Shown here: positions 18,421 through 26,606 of the stretch, piece by piece
How the letters are laid out: the number at the start of each line of letters is the position of its first letter
How positions within the stretch are numbered: position 1 is the first letter of the stretch
DNA from: Pararhizobium_B sp963760965
GTDB lineage: Bacteria; Pseudomonadota; Alphaproteobacteria; Rhizobiales; Rhizobiaceae
Direction: 5' to 3'
Assembly: GCA_963760965.1 (NCBI GenBank)
Contig: CAVXEW010000005.1
Coordinates: 201,738 to 265,737, forward strand
DNA length: 64,000 bases
Position numbers and translations under genes: made by a program
Notes under the pieces: generated by a model
The model's database searches: none
What the model was told of the DNA's origin: nothing
The model's input: the letters and a program-made list of their open reading frames with translations, nothing else

Positions 18421-19753
18421 GCGTCATGCCTTCTATGGCGAGCGTCGGCGAGGCGGTGCCGAACTTGCGGTCGATGTCGTCGGCAGGGGTCACCCGCATG
18501 AACATGTCCTTCAGGTTGGAGGCGATGGTGACCTCCGAGACCGGGTGGCCCAGTTCGCCGTTCTCGATCCAGAAACCGCTCGCCCCGCGGCTGTAGTCGC
18601 CTGTCACCATGTCGACGCCATGCCCTATGACCTCCGTCACGTAAAAGCCGCGGCCGACGCCGGCGATCAGCTCCTGCGGCGTGACCGTACCCGGCTCCAG
18701 CGCGAGGTTCGTGGACGACGGCGAGACGGACGAGCCGCCGCGTACGCCGCGCCCGTTCGTCTCGAGGCCGAGTTCGCGCGCGACACCGGTGGAGAGGAAC
18801 CATTGCCGCAACACGCCGTCCTCGACCATGCTCAGCTTCTCTCCCCGTACGCCTTCGCCGTCGAAGGGCCGCGAGGCTGCACCGCGCACCACCAGCGGAT
18901 CGTCGGTGACGACGATGCCGGGGCTCATCACCGGCTTGTCCATCCGGTCGCGCAAGAAGCTCGTCTTCCGCACGATCGCCATTCCGTTGATGGCGCCGGC
19001 AAGGTGACCGACGAAGCCGCGGGCGACGCGGGGATCGAGGATGACGGTGACGTTCGAGCCGGTATCGGCCTGGCGCGGATTGACGCGCCTCACCGCACGC
19101 TCGCCGGCCGAGCGGCCGATCTTCTCCGGAGCGTCGAGATCGGCGTAGTGGACCCGGCTGTCGAAATCGTAGTCGCGTTCCATGCCCGTCCCTTCGCCGG
19201 CGATCACGCTGACGGAACGGCCGAAGCGGGTGGCCATGTAGGAGCCCGAGAAACCGTGAGAGGTCACCAGGACGAGCCCGCCCATCCCCGCCGATGCGCC
19301 CGCGCCCGTCGAGTTGGTCACGCCGGGCACCTCGAGCGCGGCGGCTTCGGCGGCGAGCGCGGCCTCTGCCAGGGCCTCGGCATCCACCTCGGCCGGGTCG
19401 AACTGGTCGAGGTCCGGGAACTGCCGGGCCAGGCGCTCACTGTCGGCGAGCGTCGCGAAGGGATCCTCCGGCGACACCTTCGCCATCGCCACGGCCCGCT
19501 CGGCGAGCGCCGCGACGTCGAAACCGGCATTCGCCGAGACACTCGCGACCCGGCTGCCGACGAAGACCCGCAGCGAGAAGTCGTCGCCTTCCGAGGCGTC
19601 GGTACCCTCCACCTTGCCGAGCCGTACGGAGACCGAACGCGACCGGCCGCGCACCACCACCGCATCGGCCGCGTCGGCACCTGCCCTTCTTGCGTGGTCG
19701 ATGAGTTGCTGCGCGCGGTCGCGCAGGTCTTCGGAATCGATGGTGTCGGACAT
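18407..19753 (-). CDS. pmbA: TldD/PmbA-family metalloprotease subunit
   Basis: TldE/PmbA-type protein of 448 residues. In enterobacteria it pairs with TldD to degrade unfolded peptides and mature microcin B17 and CcdA. Family segments seen are EGDDFSLRVFVGSRVASVSANAGFD (residues about 65-90), TSHGFSGSYMATRFG, DPRVARGFVGHLAGAINGMAI and NGRGVRGGSSVSPSSTNL. TldE subunits lack the catalytic metal site, and no HExxxH motif is seen here. ATG 19753 is chosen for its family-like N-terminus with a short AAAGG upstream. It is the first gene of the run pmbA-cysQ-DUF4170-acyltransferase-waaA-lpxK. Confidence 0.9.
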   Translation of the reverse strand: MSDTIDSEDLRDRAQQLIDHARRAGADAADAVVVRGRSRSVSVRLGKVEGTDASEGDDFSLRVFVGSRVASVSANAGFDVAALAERAVAMAKVSPEDPFATLADSERLARQFPDLDQFDPAEVDAEALAEAALAAEAAALEVPGVTNSTGAGASAGMGGLVLVTSHGFSGSYMATRFGRSVSVIAGEGTGMERDYDFDSRVHYADLDAPEKIGRSAGERAVRRVNPRQADTGSNVTVILDPRVARGFVGHLAGAINGMAIVRKTSFLRDRMDKPVMSPGIVVTDDPLVVRGAASRPFDGEGVRGEKLSMVEDGVLRQWFLSTGVARELGLETNGRGVRGGSSVSPSSTNLALEPGTVTPQELIAGVGRGFYVTEVIGHGVDMVTGDYSRGASGFWIENGELGHPVSEVTIASNLKDMFMRVTPADDIDRKFGTASPTLAIEGMTLAGR

Positions 19754-19867
19754 GGAGATGGCCTTTCGTTCCCGCACCATTTATTGTGCGGTCGCGTTCT
19801 CATCAAGGCTGAAGCGGCAATATACCGGGACAGGCGGCACCACTTCCTCGACATCGAAAGGCATTCC

Positions 19868-21649
19868 ATGACGGCAGGCGGTCCGAGTCTCTATACCGAA
19901 GCGCTGGTGCTTCTGGGCGGAGCTGTCGTCGCGGCTCCGGTGTTCAAGAAGATCGGACTCGGGACGGTCCTCGGCTACCTCGCCGCCGGTGTCGTCATCG
20001 GCCCCCTGCTCAGGCTGATCGCCGACGGCAAGCAGATACTCGAATTCGCCGAACTCGGAGTTGTTTTCCTGCTGTTCATCATCGGCCTGGAGCTCAAGCC
20101 GACCCGCCTCTGGCAGATGCGCCGCGACATCTTCGGGCTCGGCACGGTGCAGGTCGTGTTCTCCGGGTTCGTCCTCATGGGACTCGCCGGAGGACTCGCC
20201 GGATTCGGTGCGAACGCGGCGGCCATCATCGGTTTCGGCCTCGCGCTCTCTTCGACGGCGTTCGCCATGCAGATCCTCGAAGCGGACGGCGACATCAACA
20301 CGGAGCATGGCCGGCGGACATTCTCGATCCTGCTCCTGCAGGATCTCGCCATCGTGCCGCTGCTTGCCATCGTTCCGCTGCTGGCACCCTTCGCGAAGGA
20401 GACGGGCTCGCCGCTGATGCATTTCGGCGTCGCCGTCGCGGCCATCGTCGCCCTTCTCTTCGCCGGCCGCTACCTGCTCAATCCCCTCTTCCAGGTCATC
20501 GCCCGCACAGGCGCGCGGGAGGCCATGATCGCGGCGGCGCTGTTCGTGGTGCTGGCGGCGGCGACGCTGATGCAACTCGCCGGACTGTCGATGGCGATGG
20601 GCTCCTTCCTGGCCGGCGTGCTGCTCGCGGAATCCTCCTACCGGCACGAGCTCGAGGCGGACATCGAGCCTTTTCGCGGCATCCTGCTCGGCCTGTTCTT
20701 CATGGGCGTCGGTCTTTCGCTCGACGTGCACGTCATCCTCGACAACTGGCTTGCCATCGTGCTCGCCGTTCCTGCCGTCATGCTCGCCAAGTTCGTCGTG
20801 GTCTACCTGGCCTGCCGGCTGTTCGGCACCGGCCACAACGACGCCGTGCACATCGCTTCGATCCTGCCGCAGGGTGGAGAGTTCGGCTTCGTGCTCTTCA
20901 CCGCCGCCGCGGGCGCCGGCATCTTCCCGGCGGCGACCGCCTCGTTGCTGATCGTCGTCGTGACCGTGTCGATGGCGCTGACCCCGCTCGTTGCAGCGCT
21001 TTCGAGATATCTGCTGAGCGAAGAGGCGGGGGAGCAGATGGAAGAGGATTTCGACGGCGCGGGAGCCGATGTCATGATGATCGGCTTCTCGCGCTTCGGC
21101 CAGATCGCCTGCCAGATACTGCTCGCCGGCGGCTCCAGCGTCACCGTCATCGACCATTCGGCCGACCGGGTGCGTCAGGCCATGCGCTTCGGCTTCCGCA
21201 TCTATTTCGGCGACGGCACGCGCAAGGACGTGCTCGAGGCGGCCGGCATCAGGCGGGCGAAGGTCGTCGCCGTCTGCACGCAGAAGAAGGCGGTAACGGA
21301 CCGGATCGTCGACCTGATCCAGGCGGAGTACCCAACGACACGGCTCTACGTGCGTTCCTACGACCGGATACATTCGCTCGCGCTGCGCAAGCGGGGGGTC
21401 GACTACGAGCTGCGCGAAACATTGGAATCCGGCCTGCTCTTCGGCCGCAGGACGCTCGAGGCGCTGGGGATGGAGGAGACGTTCGCCTATGACATCAGCG
21501 AGGACGTGCGCCGGCGCGACGAGGAGCGCCTGTTGCTGCAGGCCAGCGAGGGAATCTACGCCGGGACCGACATGCTCCTGAGCAAGCCGGTGACCCCGGA
21601 GCCGCTGATCCGCCCGAAATCGCGCGCCGCCGAGACGGAAACGACCTGA
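19868..21649 (+). CDS. Kef-type K+/H+ antiporter (CPA2) with RCK domain
   Basis: Monovalent cation:proton antiporter-2 protein, 593 residues. The first 380 residues hold about 12-13 membrane segments, starting SLYTEALVLLGGAVVAAPVF, with conserved FLLFIIGLEL and ALSSTAFAMQIL. A cytosolic TrkA-N (RCK) domain begins near residue 397 (VMMIGFSRFGQIACQILL...VTVIDHSADRV...YFGDGT), which usually binds NAD(H) or a nucleotide. It resembles KefB/KefC of glutathione-gated potassium efflux, but no KefF/KefG accessory gene is adjacent. ATG 19868 gives the canonical N-terminus. It is divergent from pmbA across 114 nt. Confidence 0.92.
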   Translation: MTAGGPSLYTEALVLLGGAVVAAPVFKKIGLGTVLGYLAAGVVIGPLLRLIADGKQILEFAELGVVFLLFIIGLELKPTRLWQMRRDIFGLGTVQVVFSGFVLMGLAGGLAGFGANAAAIIGFGLALSSTAFAMQILEADGDINTEHGRRTFSILLLQDLAIVPLLAIVPLLAPFAKETGSPLMHFGVAVAAIVALLFAGRYLLNPLFQVIARTGAREAMIAAALFVVLAAATLMQLAGLSMAMGSFLAGVLLAESSYRHELEADIEPFRGILLGLFFMGVGLSLDVHVILDNWLAIVLAVPAVMLAKFVVVYLACRLFGTGHNDAVHIASILPQGGEFGFVLFTAAAGAGIFPAATASLLIVVVTVSMALTPLVAALSRYLLSEEAGEQMEEDFDGAGADVMMIGFSRFGQIACQILLAGGSSVTVIDHSADRVRQAMRFGFRIYFGDGTRKDVLEAAGIRRAKVVAVCTQKKAVTDRIVDLIQAEYPTTRLYVRSYDRIHSLALRKRGVDYELRETLESGLLFGRRTLEALGMEETFAYDISEDVRRRDEERLLLQASEGIYAGTDMLLSKPVTPEPLIRPKSRAAETETT

Positions 21650-21662
21650 ACGGACAGGCTCC

Positions 21663-22553
21663 TCAGGTGGCCTTCGCGCGCTTGGCCAATACCCGATCCA
21701 GTTCACGCTTCAGGTCGTCGCGCACGCCGCCCGACCCCTTCAGTATGTCGGACGCCTTGAGGAAGTCGAGGACGCGGAATCGGCTGACTTCCGGCCGCAG
21801 CATGATGTCGGGCGGGGCCTCCCGCATCTTGAGCCTCACGATCGACTGCATCATCAGTTGCGTGGCGCCGAACAGGGAATCGAGCCGCGCGGGAAATCGC
21901 GCCGGATCGCCGGCCGGGGTGCCGACCACGTCGACCGCGATGACGATATCCGCGAGGCCGCGAAGATGGTCGAATGGCACGGGATTCGAAATGCCCCCGT
22001 CAACCATCACGCGACCATTGTGGCGCACCGGCCGGAAGACGACGGGCATCGCGGCGGAGGCGGAGAGCGCGCCGTAGATCTCGCCATGCTCGATCACCGC
22101 CTCGGCATTCGCGTAGTAGTCGGTCGCCACGACCTTCATGGGGACGGAGAGCCGGTCGAAACCGTGCGGTATGCGCTCCGGCAGGAAGGCCTTCAGGATC
22201 CGTTCGACATCGAACTGGCCGATGCGGAACCCGTCCGACATCATGTCCCGCATGCTGGCCGGCCGCAGGCGCCAGAAGCGGCTCAGGACCTCCGTGCCGT
22301 TGCCGAGGGTCGCCAGGGCATAGGCGCGGATTTCCTCTCCCCGCATGCCCGCCGCCATCGCCACCCCCATGATCGCGCCGATCGACGAGCCGGCGATCGC
22401 CACCGGCCGGATCCCCAGTTCGTCCAGCACCTCGATGACATGGATATGGGCAAGGCCGCGCGCGCCGCCTCCGCCGAAGGCCACGGCGACTGAGGGTCCG
22501 GAAGCCGAACTCCGGGACGTTCTCCGCGGTCTCGTCCCCATCTGCTGCTCCAT
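21663..22553 (-). CDS. patatin-like phospholipase (RssA type)
   Basis: Cytoplasmic patatin-fold serine hydrolase of 296 residues. The oxyanion motif GGGGARGLAH, the nucleophile elbow GSSIG (Ser57) and the second dyad residue Asp185 in MVDGGISNPVP are intact. It most resembles bacterial RssA-type esterases, which act on lysophospholipids or acyl esters; the true substrate is unknown. ATG 22553 is preferred. The frame is open to a TTG at 22565 that overlaps the rsmD stop, so a coupled start there is possible. Confidence 0.88.
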   Translation of the reverse strand: MEQQMGTRPRRTSRSSASGPSVAVAFGGGGARGLAHIHVIEVLDELGIRPVAIAGSSIGAIMGVAMAAGMRGEEIRAYALATLGNGTEVLSRFWRLRPASMRDMMSDGFRIGQFDVERILKAFLPERIPHGFDRLSVPMKVVATDYYANAEAVIEHGEIYGALSASAAMPVVFRPVRHNGRVMVDGGISNPVPFDHLRGLADIVIAVDVVGTPAGDPARFPARLDSLFGATQLMMQSIVRLKMREAPPDIMLRPEVSRFRVLDFLKASDILKGSGGVRDDLKRELDRVLAKRAKAT

Positions 22554-22561
22554 CGGTGCTC

Positions 22562-23122
22562 TCAACCGGGCCTGTACCGCCAGAAATGCATGCGCGTGTC
22601 GCCGAAGAGGCGTCGTTCGACAGGCTCGAAGGCCGGTCCGGGCTCGGGCGTCACGTCGGCGCGCTCCTCCAGGATAGCCAACGCGCCGGCGACCAGCCAG
22701 CCGCCGGTTGCCGCAGCGCCCAGCGCCTTCTCGCCGGCCCCCGTAGCGTACGGAGGATCTGCGAAGAGCAGGCCGAAGGGCTCGATGGTGCCGGCGTTGC
22801 CCAGTGTCGTGGCGTCCCGGCGGAAGACCTTCGCCCGGCCCTGCAGGCCGAGCGCCTCGATGTTGGTGCGCAGCAGGCCCCTGCCCTCGACGCCCGTTTC
22901 GACGAAGAGGACGCTGGCGACACCGCGCGACAGCGCCTCGAAGCCTACGGCTCCCGTGCCGGCGAAGAGCTCGAGCATGCGGGTGCCGCGAAGAACTTCC
23001 GGATAGGCGTGCGCCAGTATGTTGAAGAGGCTCTCGCGCGTGCGGTCGGTGGTCGGACGTATCGAGCCTGTCCTCGGCGAGGCGAGCGTGCGCCCGCGGA
23101 ACTCACCGCCGACGATCCGCAC
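22562..23122 (-). CDS. rsmD: 16S rRNA (guanine966-N2)-methyltransferase
   Basis: Methylates G966 of 16S rRNA. The 186-residue Rossmann methyltransferase begins VRIVGGEFRGRTLASP. It has the SAM loop LELFAGTGAVGFEALSRG and the catalytic N6/N2-amine motif DPPY (LLFADPPYATG). GTG 23122 is the start: it has GGGAG about 8 nt upstream and the family N-terminus begins there. It overlaps the 3' end of the pseudouridine synthase gene by 20 nt, so translation is probably coupled. Confidence 0.93.
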   Translation of the reverse strand: MRIVGGEFRGRTLASPRTGSIRPTTDRTRESLFNILAHAYPEVLRGTRMLELFAGTGAVGFEALSRGVASVLFVETGVEGRGLLRTNIEALGLQGRAKVFRRDATTLGNAGTIEPFGLLFADPPYATGAGEKALGAAATGGWLVAGALAILEERADVTPEPGPAFEPVERRLFGDTRMHFWRYRPG

Positions 23123-24752
23123 CGCGCCGCGCTCCCTTGGGAGCACCGTTCCGGCGTGGCCCGCTCGCCTCGCCGCGCCCGTCTCCCGTCTTTCCCTTCC
23201 CGGCCTGTCGCGCCGGGCGCGTACCTGGCTTCGCGCTGCCCGAACGCTTGGCGAATGGCTTCTTTCCCTCGCTGCGATCCGGGCGATCGTCGGCAGGTCT
23301 GCCGGCCGCCTTGCCCAGCCGGTCCGATCGGCCCGCACCGGACTTTCCGGCCGCCTTGGCGCGCCTGTCCGGTCGGGGTCCGTCGTTCCTGCCGCGCGCT
23401 TCGCGGTCCGGAGCCGCGCCGGATGGCCGCTGCCCGCCCACGGCCGGGCGACGCGGCTTCCTGTCGCTGTCCTTGCGGACAGTGTTGTCGAAACGTTCGG
23501 CCTTCGACGCGGGACGGCGGGATTTCTTTTCCGCCCGCTCCTCGGCTTCTGCCGCCGCCTTCTTCGGGTTCACCGGCCGGGCCCCAGGCGCCATCCAGAC
23601 GTTCGACGCGCGGCTGCGGGGCGGCGGACGCCGCTTCGGCCTGTCGTCGCGGTCGTCGCCGCGCCTGGTGTCGAGACGGGAGAGCGCCCGGTCGCGACGC
23701 TCGTCGCGACCTTCGCGCTTCTCACCGCGACGCTCGTCGCGACCTTCACGCTTCTCACCGCGACGCTCGTCGCGACCTTCACGCTTCTCGCCGCGACGCT
23801 CGTCGCGACTTTCCGGCCGCCCGCCACGGGCCTTGCCATCCGGCCTTTCGGCCTTTCGGCCGGCGGGCCTTTCTTCCTGGCGCTCCGGGACCGCCGCCAT
23901 GCCGGAGAAAACGGGGGCCTCGAAATCGGCCCCGGACTCGGCGATGAGGCGCGGGCCCAGCTGGTCGCGCAAGGTGCGGCCGCGGATCTCCCGCACCTCG
24001 CCCTCGGCGAGGTCGGCGAGCTGGAACGGTCCGTAGGACAGGCGAATCAACCGGTTGACGGAGAGCCCGAGCGCGCCGAGGACATTCTTGATCTCGCGGT
24101 TCTTGCCCTCGCGCAACGACATGGTGATCCAGACATTTGAGCCCTGCACGCGGTCGAGCGTCGCCTCGATGGCGCCGTAGAGCACGCCGTCGACGGCGAT
24201 GCCCTCCTTCAGGCGGTCGAGGGCGGCCTGGTCGACCTCGCCGTGCGCGCGCACCCGGTAACGCCGGAGCCAGCCGGTGGCCGGCAGCTCCAGTACGCGC
24301 GAAAGGCCGCCATCATTGGTAAGCAGCAGGAGGCCCTCGGTGTTGATGTCGAGGCGGCCGACGGAGAGAACGCGGGGAAGGTCGCCCGGCAGGCGATCGA
24401 ACACGGTCGGCCGGCCTTCCGGGTCGCTGTTCGTGGTCACGAGGCCGACGGGCTTGTAGTAGAGCCAGAGCCGGGTTCGCTCTATGCCCCGGATCTGCCG
24501 GCCGTCGACCTCGATCAGATCGGCGAGGGTCGCCGTGACGGCGGGCGTCTCCAGCACCTTGCCGTTGACGCTGACGCGCCCTTCCATGACCATGCGCTCC
24601 GCGTCGCGGCGAGATGCGACACCGGCGCGCGCCAGGATCTTGGCGATGCGCTCCGGCACGGCGGTGCCTTCGGGCACGTCGTTCGGTGCGGACGTTTCGC
24701 TGCGGCCGCCCGGCCTCGGCCGGGAGCGCTTCGGCTTGTCTTCGGATGTCAT
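23103..24752 (-). CDS. rluB: 23S rRNA pseudouridine synthase, RluB/RsuA family, with long basic repeat tail
   Basis: Pseudouridine synthase of 549 residues, nearly twice the usual length. An S4 RNA-binding domain lies at about 33-90 (RIAKILARAGVASRRDAERMV). The catalytic domain follows, with Asp in GRLDINTEGLLLLTNDG and the C-terminal REGKNREIKNVL. Past about residue 285 the protein is a low-complexity Arg/Lys/Glu/Gly-rich tail. The tail includes an 11-residue unit (EKREGRDERRG) in three tandem copies flanked by partial ones. Basic tails on RluB are common in alphaproteobacteria and probably add RNA contacts; the perfect repeats are unusual. It shares its last 20 nt with rsmD. Confidence 0.9.
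   Translation of the reverse strand: MTSEDKPKRSRPRPGGRSETSAPNDVPEGTAVPERIAKILARAGVASRRDAERMVMEGRVSVNGKVLETPAVTATLADLIEVDGRQIRGIERTRLWLYYKPVGLVTTNSDPEGRPTVFDRLPGDLPRVLSVGRLDINTEGLLLLTNDGGLSRVLELPATGWLRRYRVRAHGEVDQAALDRLKEGIAVDGVLYGAIEATLDRVQGSNVWITMSLREGKNREIKNVLGALGLSVNRLIRLSYGPFQLADLAEGEVREIRGRTLRDQLGPRLIAESGADFEAPVFSGMAAVPERQEERPAGRKAERPDGKARGGRPESRDERRGEKREGRDERRGEKREGRDERRGEKREGRDERRDRALSRLDTRRGDDRDDRPKRRPPPRSRASNVWMAPGARPVNPKKAAAEAEERAEKKSRRPASKAERFDNTVRKDSDRKPRRPAVGGQRPSGAAPDREARGRNDGPRPDRRAKAAGKSGAGRSDRLGKAAGRPADDRPDRSEGKKPFAKRSGSAKPGTRPARQAGKGKTGDGRGEASGPRRNGAPKGARRGADRRR
23695..23809. repeat. 33-bp tandem repeat in the rluB tail
   Basis: The 16-nt core cgacgctcgtcgcgac recurs at 23695, 23728, 23761 and 23794, an exact 33-bp period. 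The units are nearly identical and encode EKREGRDERRG on the minus strand. The period is a multiple of three, so copy-number change would keep the frame. Confidence 0.95.
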
Positions 24753-24818
24753 TTGCTGTTTGCCTGCCTTTTGCGGCTGTCCTATCAGGTCGCGGAAGAC
24801 GCGTTAAGAGGAAATAGC

Positions 24819-25268
24819 TTGGTCGAGACGGCGAGCTTCATGGATCTTGCGCTCGAGGAAGCGCGCCTTGCCGGCGAGGCCGGCGAGGTGCCGGTGGGCG
24901 CGGTCGTCGTCCTCGACGGCGTCGTGGTTTCAACGGCCGGCAACCGGACGCGCGAGACCCGCGACGTGACCGCCCATGCCGAGATCGTCGCGATCCGGAA
25001 GGCCTCCGCCCGGCTCGGCCGCGAGCGCCTGACGGACGCGGACCTCTATGTCACTCTGGAACCCTGCGCGATGTGCGCCGCGGCGATCTCCTTCGCCCGC
25101 ATACGGCGGCTCTATTTCGGGGCGGAGGACGCAAAGGGCGGCGCCGTCGTCAATGGCGTCCGCTTCTTCGGCCAGCCGACGTGCCACCATGCGCCCGACG
25201 TCTATGGCGGGATCGGCGAACAGGCGGCGGCCGGTCTCCTCGTCGCCTTTTTCGAGGCCCGGCGCTGA
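24819..25268 (+). CDS. tadA: tRNA(adenine34) deaminase
   Basis: Converts A34 to inosine in tRNA-Arg(ACG). The 149-residue zinc deaminase has HAE (His53, Glu55) and PCAMC (Cys83, Cys86), the full zinc and proton-shuttle set. TTG 24819 is chosen over ATG 24840. It has AGAGGA about 7 nt upstream, while the ATG has no site and would shorten the conserved first helix. It is divergent from rluB, 66 nt away. Confidence 0.92.
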   Translation: MVETASFMDLALEEARLAGEAGEVPVGAVVVLDGVVVSTAGNRTRETRDVTAHAEIVAIRKASARLGRERLTDADLYVTLEPCAMCAAAISFARIRRLYFGAEDAKGGAVVNGVRFFGQPTCHHAPDVYGGIGEQAAAGLLVAFFEARR

Positions 25269-25274
25269 AGCTTC

Positions 25275-25823
25275 TCAGCCCAGCGTCTGCCGCTCCATTT
25301 CCTCAAGCCACCTGATCTCGGCATCGAACTCCTTCGCCGTGCCGAGGTTGAGCCAGACGATGCCGGCGAGGACGCCGAGAGCGATCGCTCCCCCGAGAAG
25401 CGGCCAGACGATCGCCGCGTCCGGCCCGGCTGCATAGCCCCCGAAGACGAGGACGATCCCGGGCAGGAAGGGCGCGACGTACCACAACGGCGAGGATTTC
25501 AGTGCCGCCGACTGGCGCTGCAGCTGTTCCAGATGGAACGGCAGCAGTCCCGCCGACTTAAGGCGGGGCGCGACCGGGCGGGCCAATCGGTGGATCTGCA
25601 CCGCCACGAAGACCGAGGCCAGCGCCACGAGGAGGTCACCGGCCCGTGTCAGCCAGCCGGAGAGTCCGGGCCAGACGGATCCCGGCAGCAGGCCGAGCGC
25701 CCTCGCGAGGAATATCGCGACCACGATCCCGCTTGCCGCGAACTCGACGGTGTTGCGACGCCGAATCCGCGCATCGAAGGCGCGGACGTGGGCTTCCAGC
25801 TTGTCCGGGTCTATCGCCGGCAT
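25275..25823 (-). CDS. conserved membrane protein, four predicted segments
   Basis: Unrecognised 182-residue protein. Hydrophobic stretches at about 26-45, 60-79, 113-131 and 137-160 give four likely membrane spans in two hairpins. They are separated by a charged cytosolic loop (HRLARPVAPRLKS...LQRQSAALK), and the C-terminus is charged and helical. No catalytic motif is visible. It lies 32 nt downstream of a lipoprotein gene on the same strand and converges with tadA. Confidence 0.6.
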   Translation of the reverse strand: MPAIDPDKLEAHVRAFDARIRRRNTVEFAASGIVVAIFLARALGLLPGSVWPGLSGWLTRAGDLLVALASVFVAVQIHRLARPVAPRLKSAGLLPFHLEQLQRQSAALKSSPLWYVAPFLPGIVLVFGGYAAGPDAAIVWPLLGGAIALGVLAGIVWLNLGTAKEFDAEIRWLEEMERQTLG

Positions 25824-25855
25824 CTTTCCTTGGCGAGGGATCGTCGCTGCCCAGA

Positions 25856-26479
25856 TCAGAATGGCCACCAGCTGCCGCCGGTACCCTTCTTCTTGGCCGC
25901 GGCGAGTCGCTCGCGCTCCTTCTCCTTCTCGGGCTTGCCGAGCTGGTCGGTGGGCGCGGTCGATGCCGGCACCTTCAGGTCGGCGGGCGGATCGCTGAGA
26001 AACCTGCGTCCGCTGTAGTTGCCCTTCTCCACGGTGAGGGCGTCGCGGAACTGCCGCGTCTGCGCGTCGGTGGAGATATTGGACCCGCCACCGTCCCATC
26101 TGCGGGGCGAGGCGCCGAGCGGCAGCGTCTTTCCGTTGCCGCTTTCCTCGTCGATGCGGGCGACCATCTCCTTGCGGACCTGTTCCGGCGACTTCGGCCA
26201 GTTCGGGTTGTCCTTCGAGGCGACGTCCTTCTGGGGCGGCGGCAGCCTGCCCGCCTCGGCCTTGGGCGGCTGAACGAGATCGGGGCGCGGCTGGTACTTG
26301 ACGTCTGCCGCCTTGTTCTTCGGCAGCGAGACCATGTTGCCCAGGTCCTCGACGAGGTGGGAACTCTGTGTCTGGCCGGTGCCGTAGGTCGGGTCGCCCA
26401 TGCAGCCCGAGAGCACCGTCGCGAACGCGACCGCTGCGGCCGACGTCATTGCGTAGCGAAAATATGGCGTCAAGTTCAT
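25856..26479 (-). CDS. putative lipoprotein
   Basis: Protein of 207 residues with a lipoprotein signal: a short positive start, a hydrophobic stretch and lipobox L-S-G-C with Cys26. The mature part is Pro-, Lys- and Gln-rich and largely disordered, ending in GTGGSWWPF. ATG 26479 follows GGGAAAG. Similar small lipoproteins follow ileS in other Hyphomicrobiales, and the family has no known function. It probably sits in the outer or inner membrane facing the periplasm. Confidence 0.7.
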   Translation of the reverse strand: MNLTPYFRYAMTSAAAVAFATVLSGCMGDPTYGTGQTQSSHLVEDLGNMVSLPKNKAADVKYQPRPDLVQPPKAEAGRLPPPQKDVASKDNPNWPKSPEQVRKEMVARIDEESGNGKTLPLGASPRRWDGGGSNISTDAQTRQFRDALTVEKGNYSGRRFLSDPPADLKVPASTAPTDQLGKPEKEKERERLAAAKKKGTGGSWWPF

Positions 26480-26571
26480 CCAGTCTTTCCCGCCCAGCCG
26501 GGCGCTTGCGTCAGGCACACCCGCCTGAACGAAAATTCCGGCCATTTCTTGACCGCTTCTACCGAAACGGA

Positions 26572-26595
26572 GCCGCCGCCGCAATCGGCGGCGGC
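26572..26595 (-). terminator. hairpin downstream of ileS
   Basis: A perfect 10-bp stem (26572-26581 with 26586-26595) and a 4-nt loop, 12 nt beyond the ileS stop. Only a short T-poor tract follows on the minus strand, so it may be a weak or Rho-aided terminator. Confidence 0.45.
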
Positions 26596-26606
26596 AAGAA
26601 TGTCGT

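Noticed and set aside
18365..19867. N-terminal extension of the Kef-type antiporter
   Set aside because: Antisense of pmbA; the membrane protein begins at 19868.
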